Source of the DNA: Botryosphaeria dothidea
Taxonomy: Eukaryota > Ascomycota > Dothideomycetes > Botryosphaeriales > Botryosphaeriaceae
Assembly (NCBI GenBank): GCA_011503125.2
Contig: WWBZ02000033.1
Location: 3,472,001 to 3,536,000, forward strand
Direction: 5' to 3'
Length of the DNA stretch: 64,000 nt
The notes under the pieces were generated by a model. It was not told the origin of the DNA. It was given only the letters and a program-made list of their open reading frames with translations, and ran no database searches. Positions 1-12,814 of the stretch are shown in pieces. How positions within the stretch are numbered: the first letter of the stretch is position 1; every line of letters begins with the position of its first letter. The translations under genes and the position numbers were made by a program.

Positions 1-1885
1 CATTTGGCGAAGTTGCTGAACGAGAACCGACCAAGGAATATTATCAGAGCGGTGCCTTCAAGCGCCGGAGAGTGGTGCCATATCACAAGTCGAAGTTGGC
101 GCGTAAAATCAATGAGACTGTCAAGAAGAAACTCACAGACCCGGGACTCGCCGCTCTCACGCCTGCGACAAAAGCACAGCTGAAAAAGGAGCTGCAATGG
201 CTCGGAGGAGACCCGTTACAACTGGCTGAGAGCGTCAGGAGGAAGCTGTCGAAGGGCGAAGAACAAAAGACTGTGGATCTTGTACGCTTCGCGAGCAAGG
301 ACATGGATTGCGTAGTCAGCTGGAACCACTTGATAGACCATTTCATGTCGAAAGGCCAGGTCAATCAATCTCTGAAGTTGTACAATGAGGTACGACAAGC
401 CAAGACTCGCGTGTGCTGCATTCACTGACCCTACCTCTTCGCATCCAGATGAAGAAACGAGCACAGAAGCCTGATTCCTACACCTACATGATCGTTTTGC
501 GAGGTCTCGGGAACAATGCGAATCACAGCCCCAGCGTCGGACACGCCCTCGCCGTCTACCATTCCATGTCTGCGCCCAACTCGCAAGTTCCACCATCGAC
601 GATGCATGCGAACGCGGCATTGAGAGTCTGCGCGAGGGCCAATAACATGGATGCTCTATGGGGCATCGCGACCAAACTGCCAGAGAGGGGACCAGGGGCT
701 GCTGATGCCCTCACCTACACCACTATTTTGCAGGCCATGAAGCGCGAAGCACTTCTGTGTCCGGATGGCATATCAACTGCGGAAACCGCGCACAAGCGAG
801 AAGCGGCCATCATCGATGGAAGAAGGATATGGGAGGATATTGTTAACAAATGGCGCGCTGGAAACATGATCATCGACGAACAGCTGGCGTGCGCGATGGG
901 AGAGCTTCTCCTAATCGGACAACGACCCCGGGACTGGGACGACGTTTTATCTCTTTTCGAACAGACCATGGACATCCCGAGACTGGTACCGATTCTTGGC
1001 ACCTTTCCGAGACCACCACTTCGCCTCCCAGACACGCCGATAAAGATGAAGAAAGAGGACTTCGCTCCTGTGGACCTCACCGATGATATGCGTCGTGGTG
1101 GCGAATTCAATCCGGTCAAGCTCGTGAGACCAGTCGGAGGTGGTCGCCGGAACATGGCTTTTGCAAAGCCTGGCAACCACACATTGTCTCTCATCTTGGA
1201 GGCGTGTTTGAAACTGACCTCCAAGAGGGCTGCTCAGGATTACTGGGCTCTTCTCTCCGCTCCTGACAGCTGGGGAATCGTGCCCGACGAGAGCAACCTC
1301 CACATGTATCTGCGAATGCTGCGTCAAGCCCGCGCCTCTGCATCCGTAGTTGACTTTCTGAAGATCGAGTTCGAAAACGGTAGCTTGAGGCCGAAGGCGA
1401 AAACGTTCAGGATAGCAATGAGTTCATGTGTAAGGGACAAGAACAACCCTAACGTGTTCGCCAACGCAAATGCCATCCTGGACATGATGGCCAATACCCT
1501 TGCTGACGCGGATCCGCGCACTCTGTCGATGTACGCGAGGTTGTTGGTTACTTTGCCTCGCCCAGAAGACGTGTTGGATGGACTAGAACGACTGGGGCCT
1601 CAAATGATCAATATCAAGGAGATGCTCGCCAGAAGTGGAGCCGCAGCTTTGGAAAGTCCGGACAGACAAGCCGCGACCGAATTCATGAGGGGCCTGAAGG
1701 CATGCTACGACCGCCTGCTCAACAAGTCCGAGGTGCCGCGAGAGCGCTTCCCGGAGCTTCAGGTCAGGAAGAGCAAGATCGACGCTTATTTCGCGAGGCA
1801 GGAGAGGAAGGAGAAAATGCAGCGGGGTGGGGATGTGAGGCATCCGGAACTAAATCCATCTCGTCGCGGGGAAAAAGCCGAGTAG
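1..1885 (+). CDS. Pentatricopeptide-repeat (PPR) type protein, 5' end outside the window
   Basis: The gene is already open at base 3 and has no start codon in the window, so the N-terminus lies to the left. A 59-nt intron (390-448, gtacga...atccag) joins the frame ending LKLYNEV/E to MKKRAQKPDSYTYMIVLRG; the second exon runs to the stop at 1883-1885. The visible part is about 608 residues. Degenerate helical repeats such as PDSYTYMIVLRGL and DALTYTTILQAM have the spacing of PPR units. The family binds organellar RNA, and in fungi most members act in mitochondrial RNA maturation or translation. The targeting peptide would be in the missing part. The C-terminus is rich in Lys, Arg and Glu. I do not recognise the specific orthologue. 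PPR assignment is fairly safe; target RNA unknown. Confidence 0.75.
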
Positions 1886-3092
1886 GGGAAACGTTGATGG
1901 AGGGGATTAAGAGCATGGGATTGTACGGGATAGGAAGAGGCAATGAAGACTTGAAGAATACGAGGGCGACTGAAGGTCTTCTCGAAGTTGAATCGTCAGA
2001 AAGCGTCACAAGCAGCACGGAAATCTTCTGGGTGCCGGTCCACAATGACGCTACAAGTAAGCCTTTGAACTGGCCTTTCCGCGACTCTGATTGCATGTAC
2101 TATATGTATAGGCTTGGGTGGACTAGGTTTGCAGAGGGGTGCAGCAGCACTTGGTCAGCACCGATATGCGAATATCACATCAGGACTGCCATGGGAGCCG
2201 AAGGATTCACCCGGATAGCCTTGCTACCAGAAACATGTGAAAATTGCGTCCGAACGAATGGTTAAATCAGCCGTGGCAGTCCTGGTGTGACATTTCCCGA
2301 GCCCGTCTACGGGAATTTCGCATTCTGTGGCTGTAGCACCCCTCTGTCCAGGGGGGAACATGGGCGCACTCAGAAAGGAGTTCAGGATAGAGGCTTACCC
2401 ATGGGTTTGGTAACTGGAAGATTGGGGAGTGGACGCCTCTCGTCGTTTGGGATTACCCCCCGGGCGTATAAGCTTTTTTGGCTATGTAAATAAATGCGCA
2501 ACGTCCCACCTCTGTACTCTACGAGCCGCGGTCGAAAGACGGGGCGCCGATCACACTATGAAGTGGCACACAGCCTCCCTGCCTGAGGACAGATTTCAGC
2601 CATGGAAGACCCTTTTTGGGGGGGCAATAGAGAGGCGGAGTTAGATCGCTATGCTCGGAGATTGGACGAAGGCAGGGCCGCAGGTGTGCATTTCTGGAAC
2701 TCAGGTCACGATGGGCATTGCGCAAGGGGGGGATCGCGTTAGGCAAAGTGTAGGCGGGTGAGACAGCTTGGCAGAAGTGTCGCCCCGATCGAACAAGCTT
2801 CTCGCAGTCGGATGTTGTGGTTGAGGTCTCCCAAACACGTGGACGGCAGGCGCGTGTAGCGTGCGCGGCCCCGCTCGTGGCAGTCGGAGCGTCGCACGCG
2901 GGTGCCCTGAGTCAGTGGGGCCGTGCAACGCTGGGAGCTTTGAATCGCGTCTTCATTTAAGCTTCATCCGCGACTCACCTCATCTAAGCTCCAAACTACG
3001 AACCCTCCCGAGCTCCTTCACCCGTCACTCTTTCAAATTCCCCGTCTTTGCGTCCCATTCCATCCATCTTGCCATCCTCATCCCATTCGACC
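1886..3092. other. Intergenic, no gene seen
   Basis: About 1.2 kb between the PPR gene and SFH5. Open frames here are short and lack recognisable protein features. The last 150 bases before the SFH5 start are rich in C and T, as is common in fungal leaders. Confidence 0.6.
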
Positions 3093-4589
3093 ATGGCGAC
3101 CCAGAACGAGGACCCGAAGACCGCCGCTGAGCCGGTGCCTGACGCGAAGTCGGAGCCTGCTCTCACCTCCGCGACCAACGACGCAAACGCGACGCCCGCT
3201 GCTGGCCAGCCCGCCAACGCCACCGAGTCCACGACCGCCGAGAAGACCGAGATCGAGAAGCCCGCCGCTACTGCCACCGATGAATCCGCGAAGCCGGAGC
3301 CCGCTGCTGCCTCTGCTACCACCGACGGCGCTGCCGACGGCGCTGCCGCAGGTGACGCTGCCGCTAAGAGTGAGGAGCCCGCTAAGCCTCAGGACTCCGA
3401 GAAGAAGGACGAGTCCGCAAAGGCTGAGGAGACCGACAAGCCTGAGGTTCCGGCCAAGGACGACGTTGTGAAGCCCGCTGAGACCACCGCTGCGCCTGCT
3501 GCCAGTGCTCCTGGTGTGTGGCCTGAGATTGCTGAGGAGCATCCCATCAACAAGCTTCTCAAGCTTCTCCCTGACCTGATCAAGGCTGCCGATGGACACA
3601 ACGAAGTCTACGGCATCAACCTTGACCCTGCTGGCCCCTTCCACACCAAACTCATCCTCCAGAAGTTCCTGCGTGCCAACGCCAACGACCTCGAGAAGGC
3701 GAAGAGCCAGCTTGGTGAGACCCTGAAGTGGCGTGGCTCCTTCAAGCCTCTTGCCGCTCTGGAGGACAAGTCCGACAAGGAGCGCTACGCTGGTCTTGGC
3801 TACGTGATCGAGGTTGAGGGCGTCCCCGGTAGCGTCAACAAGAAGGACGTGATCACCTTCAACGTCTATGGCGCCGTGAAGGACAACAAGACCACTTTCG
3901 GCGATGTCGAGGCGTAAGTGCCATGCGAATCTCCCAGGCGACTCAGCATATTGCACTGATAGCTTCTGTTGTAGTGAGAAGGTCGTCTTGGGCCGCAAAG
4001 ATGAACCGCGCGACAGGAGGTCTTCCTTCATTGCGGGAGTATCCTTGCCGACCAAGGAACCGCTCACAGCAGAGCAGGTCTACCGCGGCGTCGTCCGTCA
4101 GGAGATATGCTTTCCTTCCATCCATGTTCAGATTCTGCTAACCTTACCTCCACTCACAGGTTCCTCCGCTGGCGCGTCGCTCTTATGGAGCTGGGCATCA
4201 AGAAGCTCGACCTTGCCAACGCTACGCAGCCTATTCCTGACTACGGCAATGGCCCGGATCCGTACCAGGGCATCCAAGTCCACGACTATCTGAGCGTCTC
4301 CTTCATCCGCCAGGACCCCAATGTCAAGGCTGCGTCCAAGCGCACCATCGAGCTCTTCTCCAAGGTCTACCCGGAGACGCTCAGCCGCAAGTTCTTCGTC
4401 AACGTTCCCGTCGTCATGGGCTGGATGTTCCAGGCATTCAAGCTCATCCTGCCCAAGGAGACGATCAAGAAGTTCACCGTCCTCTCCTACGGTAACCAGC
4501 TCGCTGGCGAACTCGGCGGCAACGTTCCCGAAGTCTATGGCGGCAAGGCCGGCACGCTCGAGGCCATCGGCCAGCAAACCCAGTTCTAA
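3093..4589 (+). CDS. SFH5: Phosphatidylinositol transfer protein Sfh5 (CRAL-TRIO)
   Basis: Two exons, 3093-3913 and 4160-4589, give 416 residues. The intron (gtaagt...cactcacag, 246 nt) is long for this window; splicing restores the conserved run FGDVEAFLRWRVALMELGI. Residues 1-145 are an Ala/Glu/Lys/Pro-rich low-complexity head. They are followed by the CRAL-TRIO N-lobe (LILQKFLRANANDLEKAKSQ) and the lipid-exchange lobe with PDPYQGIQVHDYLSVSFIRQ, the RKFFVNVPVVMGWMFQAFK stretch and the C-terminal VLSYGNQLAGELG. Sfh5 is a Sec14-like protein of cytosol and ER/plasma-membrane sites that moves phosphatidylinositol between membranes (family knowledge). The ATG in caccATGGCG context fits; an upstream in-frame ATG 45 bases away would add a weak extension. 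High confidence in identity. Confidence 0.93.
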
Positions 4590-7051
4590 AAAAAACACTC
4601 CAAACATTTGCCGTGACGCATATGTGAACTTTTTCCTCGACGATCATCTCAAGCACCATTAGCGGGCAATCTTTCGATTATTCGGGTTTCGATGTATGGG
4701 CGTTTTGCTATGCTGAAGGGCAAGTTTCTTTCCATTTTTCTCTTTTTTCGTCGCCTGATACCATGGGAGATTCGTGATCAAATGGGTTAATTTCCTTTCT
4801 CATTTACTCCGACATCTCGTTCTCTGTTGCTTTATCTGCGAAAGAGGTGTTCTTACTACAAAGAAGAAAAAATGCCATGCCGCCGGGGGGAAGTAATGAG
4901 GTGGTGCTACTCGTAGATCGATAGCTGTAGATCCAAGCGAACAAGCATTATCGCGGTCTTATATCATTCATCATCTTCTAACCTGACTCTCTCTTGAGCC
5001 CGAGGGGGTATCCTGATGGAGAGGTCTTGCGACTTACTAGGTTACCATGAGGTGGAGCGGCATGACACTCCGCTCCGGGTGTGCATTTCATTGTGGTGGT
5101 GGGAGGTCCTTGGCTCCGCAGAGGTATGCATATGTGCCCTTGTTATCTTCAGGCTCGCCCATATATATTTCCTGTCACTCTTGGACACTATCAGACATCT
5201 TCCTCCACTGGCTCATCCGCCCTTTGTACGGGGAGGTGGCAAAGCCACAAACAAATAACTAGAAGGTATTATTTTCTTCCTCTGTGCGTCTCATTCTGTG
5301 CTTCGGTGTGTGGTCGACTACTACACGGGCTGCTCCTGGCAATCTGCATATGCTGCGCGCTTCATACAGATAAGCCGAGCCAGAGAAAGAGAGCGCTGAT
5401 GCTCTGTGTCATGGCGTCATGGCGCTTTTTAGAAAAGCAACAAAATGAGGGCGGGTCATGGAGGGTCTCGAGGGTGGCATTGAGTTCTCTGCAGTGAGGG
5501 ACGAGTGCGGTTGGAAAGTGGGCGGAAAGCCCAGGTCTGCTACCTGTCCTCCAAAACGGAAAGAAGCAATTGTTTTGATCCGAGGCGTCTTTCTCGCCTG
5601 AGAGCCCTCCCGAAGCCTGTCTTTGCTGGAGAATCGAAGTTCAACGTAGGCGGATACGCGAAGCTTTTGTATGCTGCTCTGGAGGTGCATCAAGCTTCGT
5701 CCGCGCGCGTGAGGAGCTCAAAGGTACCTGAGTAGGCGCGGCGACTGGAGCGCGTGTCTGTATGCATATGATCATTAATCGAGGCTGGCTTATGCTTGGT
5801 CTTTTGGTCGAGGTTTAAAGACAGGGCTGGCTTGGAAAAACGCACTGCTGGGGTCGGGACAGCGGTTTCAATCTTGGAGCCTTCGCGAGAGCTCAAAAAC
5901 CGACATAACAACGCTACGTGTGGCTTCGCGACTTACCATTTACCTACCGCGGCACATGCAGAGTTCTTGAGCATTCTGAACTATACGGAAACAAAGATGC
6001 TTACCTGTTTGTTGGTGGGTCAGAACATTTATCGACTGGATTGCCCATCGCCATGTTGGGGAAATGACGTGCAGGGCTTGCTCTGCTCTTCGACTTGACA
6101 CTCGAATTGCGAGTGTGAGGCTGAAAGTTGGATTTCATAGACATGATGAACAGACGGTGGTAGTATTGGGTTTGATTTGAATATCCTCCACAGGACGGAA
6201 AAGGTTGACTGGACAGCTGAATGGAAATTTTGGGTTCAATTATGCTTATTCCCACAACTCCGTACGTCGATTAACCCACGAGTTTCACAAGTTGTTGACT
6301 GACGGGGTATTCCAGCGGCAAATGGCCACAAGTTTTGAATCCAAAGTCGTCACCAAATGCCTTGCCTGGAATAGAGTCTTATATACAATCCTGTTGGCTG
6401 CTAGCAACGCATGCACGTGGTGTGTACTGCCTGGACGGGTACGGACAACCTAGGCGCTGTCCGTTGCCACAGCGGAGAATGGTCAGAACACCCTTCTTTG
6501 GTCGCGTAGCTCTGCGTTGCACATCAATCTTTCGATGTGGAATTTCAATTCCGTGGATTATACAATTCTTGCCTTTGTGATGACAGCTACCTTCACGGCT
6601 GGTGATTTCTCAAGGATCGAAGATATTAAAGTACTCTAAGGATGCCTTCTAGAAATGTCAGGAGACAATAAAACTTTTAAATGCATGAAATTTCATAGGG
6701 ATGCAGAGTCGAACTTGAGATCAGAAATACACGCCATGCTCTTCGAATTGCTGTATCCTTTGTTGTTCCATGTGCTATGCTCAAAATACTAACGCGTTAA
6801 TCAAAACCAACCAACCACTCTTAGCCACCCAGTCATAAAATGAGGTATCATGTCCGTAACCCTAGAACATCTCTTTTACCACACTCATCCTAAGTCATTA
6901 AGGCGTCCTCGTTGTCCATGACCCAATAACAACCGTCATCAATCTAAGCCAAAGTGGAGAGACCAACACCAGCCAACCAGCCATCCGGGTATCACAAAAC
7001 CTCCTCAGAATCTCAATGTTCTCACAAACCCACTCGGTTTCTCGCCAGCCT
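4590..7051. other. Long intergenic region, no gene seen
   Basis: About 2.5 kb between the convergent 3' ends of SFH5 and the membrane-protein gene. All frames are short on both strands, and no tRNA-like box pair or repeat stood out. The stretch around 6600-6900 is visibly AT-richer than its surroundings. Confidence 0.55.
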
Positions 7052-8686
7052 TTAAACCTCCTTCCCCTTCCCCTTGCCCTCATCCTCTTCCCTCTTCAAC
7101 CCCTCATCCGCCCCCTCGGGCAACGGCACCGGATTCGGATCCGGCAAATCCAGTACCGACGGCAAATCCACAACCCTCGGATCACTTCCCACAGGCGGCT
7201 CGTGAATAGTAAGAGCCGGCTCCATCCACTCATCCGCACCAGGCCCGCCAGCCCGGCTCGATGACATCGAATCCGATGGCCCCCCAGTAGCACCGTCGCC
7301 CTCCCCGGACGGCTTTGAGCCGGGCACGAGCACGACCCGGGGGGCGTTGGCGCCCTCCTCGAGGCTGGATGAGGAGTCGCGCATAGTAGCCTCGCGCTCG
7401 AGGCGGACTTCGCGGCCGCGCTTGTGGCAGTACCAGAAGACGAAGAGGAGGACTAAAGTCACAGACTGTCAGATCATCATACGTTGAAAGAGGAGATGTG
7501 TGGTTAGGAACTTACTGAACACCGCCAAGCTCATCAAGACGTTCGTCCCCGTCACGACGGCCGGGAAGCGCAGCTTCAAGAAGTTCAGGATCGCGCGCAA
7601 CATAGCGGCGATGGCGCCCTGCTCCGACACCAGCTTCTTGAGCGGCGGGTACTTCTTCGCATACTTGGCGCCCGACTTGGCGTACTTCCCATACTTGCTG
7701 CTGCTCCCGTTCCCGCTCGCCTTCGCGCTGGCCTCGGCAGCGTGCAGGTGGGCGTCCGGCTTCTCCGCGGCGGCGGCCAGCACCTCGGGCGCCAGGGCAG
7801 CCGTCATCTTGGAGGGCAGCTGCTTGATGAGCGTCTGCAGGAAGGGCGGCAGCGAGCCGTACATCTTGTCGAGCTGCTTCTCCGAGTTGGTGAGCAGGCT
7901 CTCGAGGTCGTTGTAGGCGTGCGGCGCGCCGTTGACCAGGTCCTTGAGCACCTGCTTGAACTTCTCGAGCAGGTCCTGCGACTCCTTGCTGAAGCTGAAG
8001 ACGCGGTTGTTGACGGCGGCCAGGTTGAGCTGGTCGAGCACTTGCGCCAGGTCCTGCTCCTCCTTGGCCGCTTCATCAGCGGGTATGTTGGCGGTGGTGA
8101 CCGTTTTGAGGGTGCCGTCTGGGTTGAGCTCGACGCCTTCGCCTTTTCTGACGGCTTCGGCGGCGGAGGCGAGAGAGTAGGCGGCTTTGGCGTCGGCTTT
8201 GGATTGGCGCATGCTCTGGGAATTACGGTTAGCTACCGTCTGCCGCTGGACATGCTGTGAATGGGCATTTACCTTTGCGCGCTTGGGGATATCAGGCACC
8301 CACGCCCAGTAATTCTTCTTCTTTTTCCCTTCCTCGGTAGGCGGTGATTGCGGGAGGGGAACTTGCTCGGCGCCGTCCATCAGTGCCACCTGCGCATCCT
8401 TGCCCTTTGTTTGTGCCTCCAGGACGGGGCCATTCTCGAGGACGGCGAGGCTTGTGGCGGTAGTAGGCTTGGGCCGTGCGGGCAACGGAGGTGGTGTTTC
8501 TTCCTCCTCAGCTTCCGAGGTGATGCGCTCGAGGAAGGCTTCTTCTTCGTCGTTTAGGATGGGCGACTTGGGAGCGTCGGCGCCCTGGGCTTCGGCAACG
8601 GCCTCGGCAGCCTGCTTTGCGGCGCGCTCTTCGACTTTCTTGTCGCGATTGTTCTTGAACTTCTTGTAGGTGAAATATTCCAGCAT
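7052..8686 (-). CDS. Single-pass membrane protein of unknown function
   Basis: Three exons on the minus strand: 8686-8273, 8215-7516 and 7452-7052, giving 504 residues. The first intron (57 nt, gtaaat...gctaac...cccag) keeps the frame and would read through as 19 extra residues if retained. The second (63 nt, gtaagt...actttag) rebuilds one hydrophobic segment, SLAVF-ILLFVFWYCHKRG, at about residues 358-382. The rest is a charged, Ala/Glu/Lys-rich N-terminal half, a middle region with helices (SFSKESQDLLEKFKQVLKDL, about 205-290), and a Gly/Pro/acidic C-terminal tail of about 120 residues. No signal peptide is seen, and positive charges flank the membrane segment. I do not recognise the family; it looks like a conserved fungal hypothetical protein, possibly membrane-anchored near its C-terminal third. 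Confidence 0.75.
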
Positions 8687-10036
8687 GGCTGCGGAACCAG
8701 CGGCTCGAGGTTGGGCGATTCGGGTTGGAGAATAAAAGTAGGGGAGTTTCTTTGTGAAAGACGCTGGAAGGTGGTGTTTTGGAGGTTGCGAGGGTTTGAC
8801 GTAGTCTGGGCGGGAGGCGGTTGAACCAGGCTTCGCGACGTGTAAAGCAGCAGCAGCATGTGATGGACAGCCTATCAGATAGCTGGGCGGGAGCCATGAC
8901 GATCGCGCGCATGCATGGAAGGCGGCTGGTGTGGCGCAAGGAGCGCGATCTCAGCCTGGTCGACGCGCCCAGACTCCGCACATCCTTGCCCCCGCTTGCG
9001 TCATTCTGAATGCACCGCCCACTCGCCCAGCACTTCCACTTCAACAGCTTCACTTCCAGATATTGTGCGGTTCTGCTCTCTCCCTCGAGTATCCGCGCCT
9101 GGTGAACATCTCAACGAAAAAAAGAAAATCAAAAAGTTTGCGTCAGCCCGACACTGTGCAGACGATCTAGAGACCGTCTGCAAGGTCCAAAAAAAAAAAA
9201 GAGGCGCCAATATTGCTACCGGCTCGTCAGGACTTTCGACCTGCGTCAACTATACCCAGGAATTTCACCTGGACCAGTTGGTCTCCTCCCTCAAAATGGA
9301 TGTTGTACTCTCTTCAGACATCCGATCAGAAATCAATCTGGCCGAACTAGAGAGGCCCTCGTTCAGATAGACAGAGATCTCAGTCAGTCAGAGATATGGC
9401 CATAGGAACTTGGACTGCTCAGAAGAGATTAAGCCACTGACCTGATGAAGAAGAAAAGAAAAGGTTGAGCAGGGGGACACAGCCTTAAGTAGGCCAGCTC
9501 GCCATTGGCGCACGTGAAGGAAGCGAGAATCAGTTAGACGTAAATGGCTAGTGGACCCATTTTGTGGTTGCTGCCTGGGCAGTTTGAAGGCTGTGAACTG
9601 CTCATATCCAGAAGAGGGAGTCGCCATGGATTGACTTGCCAAGGAACTCCTGCCTTCTTTATATTTCATGGACACATTCACAGAGGAAGTTGTCATATCA
9701 ATCTACACAGACATCGGTCGCTTCCAGCTGCCATGACAGTCAGCTGCGCCTGCCGCCATGGGCGGTGTGCTGCACCTGCCACACCCAGCAGGGCCCCATT
9801 GCTCTTACTCCAAACGAGACCTCTCCTCAAGTGCCCAAACTTTCAACCTCGCCCATACGAACAAAGTGTTCTATTGTACCTGCCTGCAGAAGTCTGTACA
9901 ACGGAGCATACTGCTGGTTATTTCGAAGCGAAGTCGGCCAATTGAACTCAGAGTGCGCCTCCGCTCACCGCAATTGAATGTTTTTCACATGTTCACTGTT
10001 TGATAGGTGAGCGTCGTGGATGAAAGCGGTGACAAT
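8687..10036. other. Divergent intergenic region, no gene seen
   Basis: About 1.35 kb between two divergent genes. It contains a 12-base A tract near 9188 and CT-rich stretches but no convincing coding frame or RNA gene. Confidence 0.5.
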
Positions 10037-11459
10037 ATGCCACAAGCCTTTGCCTCAGCCGACAAAACTCTCGCTACAATCAGCTCTTCAAATCACCTGG
10101 TTACAAGTAGCACGAAAGACAAGAAAGATCTATCCTCTCTTCAGGGTGATGACATGGACCCTGAATTTGAATACGGCGACGACGTTCCGGTCCTCTTGGG
10201 GTTTGACATGGAAGACCACTACGCTCCAGCAAACCCGGAAAACCATTACAACAGACCTACACAACCTGAAAGTTCTGATTCAGTTGAGGCAGATACCATG
10301 ATGAACAGCCGCGACAACATGGACATAGATACTACGACTGCCCCCGTGGTCAACAGTTCCCAGGCCAGCGGCCTTCATAAGGATACCAACGCTGCCAAGA
10401 AGGACTCGCAAGGCAAGACGCAAACCATGAAGCCCAACGCTCCTTCACCAGTGGACTCGGACGATGAATCAGACGACCTCAGCGACCGGCCCCCAAGCAT
10501 CGAATCAGACAGTGACTCAGGCAGCGATGACGGCCTCGACGCTTACGAAGTGAGTCCAAACACCAGAAAAACCTTACCGTAGACTAACCACATCTCCCTC
10601 CCCGCAGCTCGAAAGCCCGACCTCCACAAAGAAGCTTCCACCCCGCAAGCCAAGCACCTCACTTCCCGTCAAACGTGACGCCGCCACCGCCTTCGCCAAA
10701 CACGGCCGCCCCCACAGCACCACCCTCGACGCTACCGACACGCTCATCTTCGACCTCAAGTCCGCCGGCCACAGCGACAAGACCGTGTCCGCCGAGCTGC
10801 GTGCCCGCAGCCTCACCATCTACGAACCCAAGACCATCTCGACGTGCTACCGCCGCATCCGCGAGGCCCGCATGGCCGAGACGGACGGCTTGCTTGCGCG
10901 CGGCCGAAGGCAGTGGACGGACGAGGAGGACCAGGCGCTGATGGGCGCGTACGTCGAGGTGCTGCAGCGGCAGGATGAGGAGATCAGGAAGATGCGGAAA
11001 CGCCTGTACAAGACGACGGCGTTTTTGGTGGCGGAGAGGTGTCAGGGGCAGAGTTTCTTTAGCGCCCAGGCGTGTGAGAGGAGGTATAGGGATTTGATGG
11101 CGGGGAAGGCGGTGACGGAGAAGGATATGGAGGATCCGGAGGTGAGGAAGACGGTGGCAGGGAGGAGGTTGCAGATGGGATGGGAGCTAGAGGTGGGGAG
11201 GTTGATGAGGGAGGAGTGGGCGTGGGAGGATGGCTTGGTGGAGGAGCTGGTGGCGCTGGAGAGGGAGAGGAGGGAGGGTATGAGGAAGGAGAGGGGTGGG
11301 ACGGTGAGGACGATGAACAGGTTGAGGGCTGAGCAAGCGAAGACGGAGGAGAAGAGCACAGGATGTAAAAGGGGTGGTGGAGTTAAGAAGTCTCGTGGGG
11401 GAAGAAGCCGTGGCAGGCCAAGGGGAAAGGGGAAGGGAGGCAGCCGGGCAGCGGCCTGA
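10037..11459 (+). CDS. Nuclear protein with SANT/Myb-like domain and AT-hook
   Basis: Exons 10037-10549 and 10608-11459 (intron 58 nt, gtgagt...gactaac...ccgcag) give 454 residues if the first in-frame ATG is used. The acidic first half contains Ser/Asp clusters such as DSDDESDDLSDRP. Residues about 210-258 look like a small helical domain (LKSAGHSDKTVSAELRAR). Residues about 272-334 look Myb/SANT-like: RRQWTDEEDQALMGAYVEVL followed by FFSAQACERRYRDL. The tail carries an AT-hook core, RGRPRGK, in a Gly/Arg-rich stretch. Together these suggest a DNA- or chromatin-binding nuclear protein. The target and orthologue are not known to me. The start is uncertain, since an out-of-frame ATG lies 17 bases upstream. 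Confidence 0.7.
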
Positions 11460-12766
11460 GCGGCGGGTAGAAAAGACGTTGCAGATGACCTGACATTTGG
11501 GATGAGTTTGGGAGGGTTTCGGAAAAAGGCGTAAACTGTGGGCGGTCAAAGTTCGAGATTTCCACCCAGCAGCTTGACCAGCTGGAGTTGGTGGGCTAAA
11601 TTTCTGCGGATGCATATCAGAAGTCGGTTTCTTATTCAGGTCCCACTTATGCGGCACCGCAGGTTTAGAGATCGGGGTGAAGAAGTCGAATCAAACTTCA
11701 GGTCTCGTGTTTAAACATACTCCCAGCGAGGCATTGGCTTCCTTTACCTGCATCTCCCGTACGTCCGAGTCTTTTTCTGTCAACAGAGGAAAGTCGTGCT
11801 GCCTTTGCTGATTGGGCCAATTGACTCGGAATATGGGAAAGCCTGATGTGGCGCCTCCGGGGTACCTTAGCTTTACGCCCGCTTCCGGGCCGATGTCCTG
11901 TGATCACGCAGCACCGTCGTGGCACTAGCTATGGAGTGCGAATGCCGTGAAGTTGTGATTGCCACAATGGACGAAGACGGAAAAGCTAATGTTCCACCAT
12001 TGGCGTGTGATATCTTCCTCATTCAATAGGATGATAGTTCGGTATCTCTTGGCGAATGCGGAAGCAAACTTTTGCTTATCATGCTCGAAGACGCGTTGAC
12101 ACAGCACGGGCAGATGCTCGTCAATCTGTCAAATATCAGAAGACAAGTGCGTCATCCGCTCAACAAAACTGCCAGCCACAGAGCACGCATCCGGCTTAGA
12201 TGCGGTTCCGCACTTGTATCAGCATCAGCAACGGTAAGCAACAAAGATGATGCCGGCATGCCACATTGCTCAGGGAGAAAAAGCACTACTTTGAGAGCCT
12301 CACAGCGGAGCAGCCACCCTACCGGTAAACTTGCCTCAGACCTCACATAATTCCATTTTTGACTTCGTAGTAGAGAGAGTCCAGAACGAGAGAGGCGTGA
12401 GTGGCAGCCTCGTGTCGGGGCACGGACAGCCACCCTACCCCAGAGACCCACCCCCGCTCTCTCCTACCCCGCACCACACCCCAAGCCCCACCGGTTGGCG
12501 CAGCGTTGGTGCGCGTAAGTGGCATTTCCGGCCGCCGGAACTAGCGGATTGGGGAGGACCGAAGAGAGTAATGGCGTAGATGCATCTCCCCGCCCCTCCA
12601 TCTCCGCATCGTCGGGCAAGGGGTTGGAGGGTCGGTGTTTTCTACATGCATCGAATCGTGGAGTCTTGCTGCGGTGCCGCCGGGAACCCAGTGGAATGGA
12701 TAGTTATGCTTCATGGATCACGGCGTCAGTTGCGAACCAGGTGTGCGGTTCAGTTGGAATTGATTT

Positions 12767-12814
12767 GAGGGAGGTTTGCCGGACTGTTGTGAGGGAGGTT
12801 TGCCGGACTGTTGT
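12767..12814. repeat. Perfect 24-bp tandem duplication
   Basis: Two adjacent identical 24-base units starting gagggaggtttgcc and ending gactgttgt. The sequence lies in non-coding DNA. It looks like a simple slippage or replication duplication. Confidence 0.9.

Noticed and set aside
3904..4293. Separate small gene inside the SFH5 intron and second exon
   Set aside because: The frame overlaps conserved SFH5 coding sequence in another phase, so it is a shadow.
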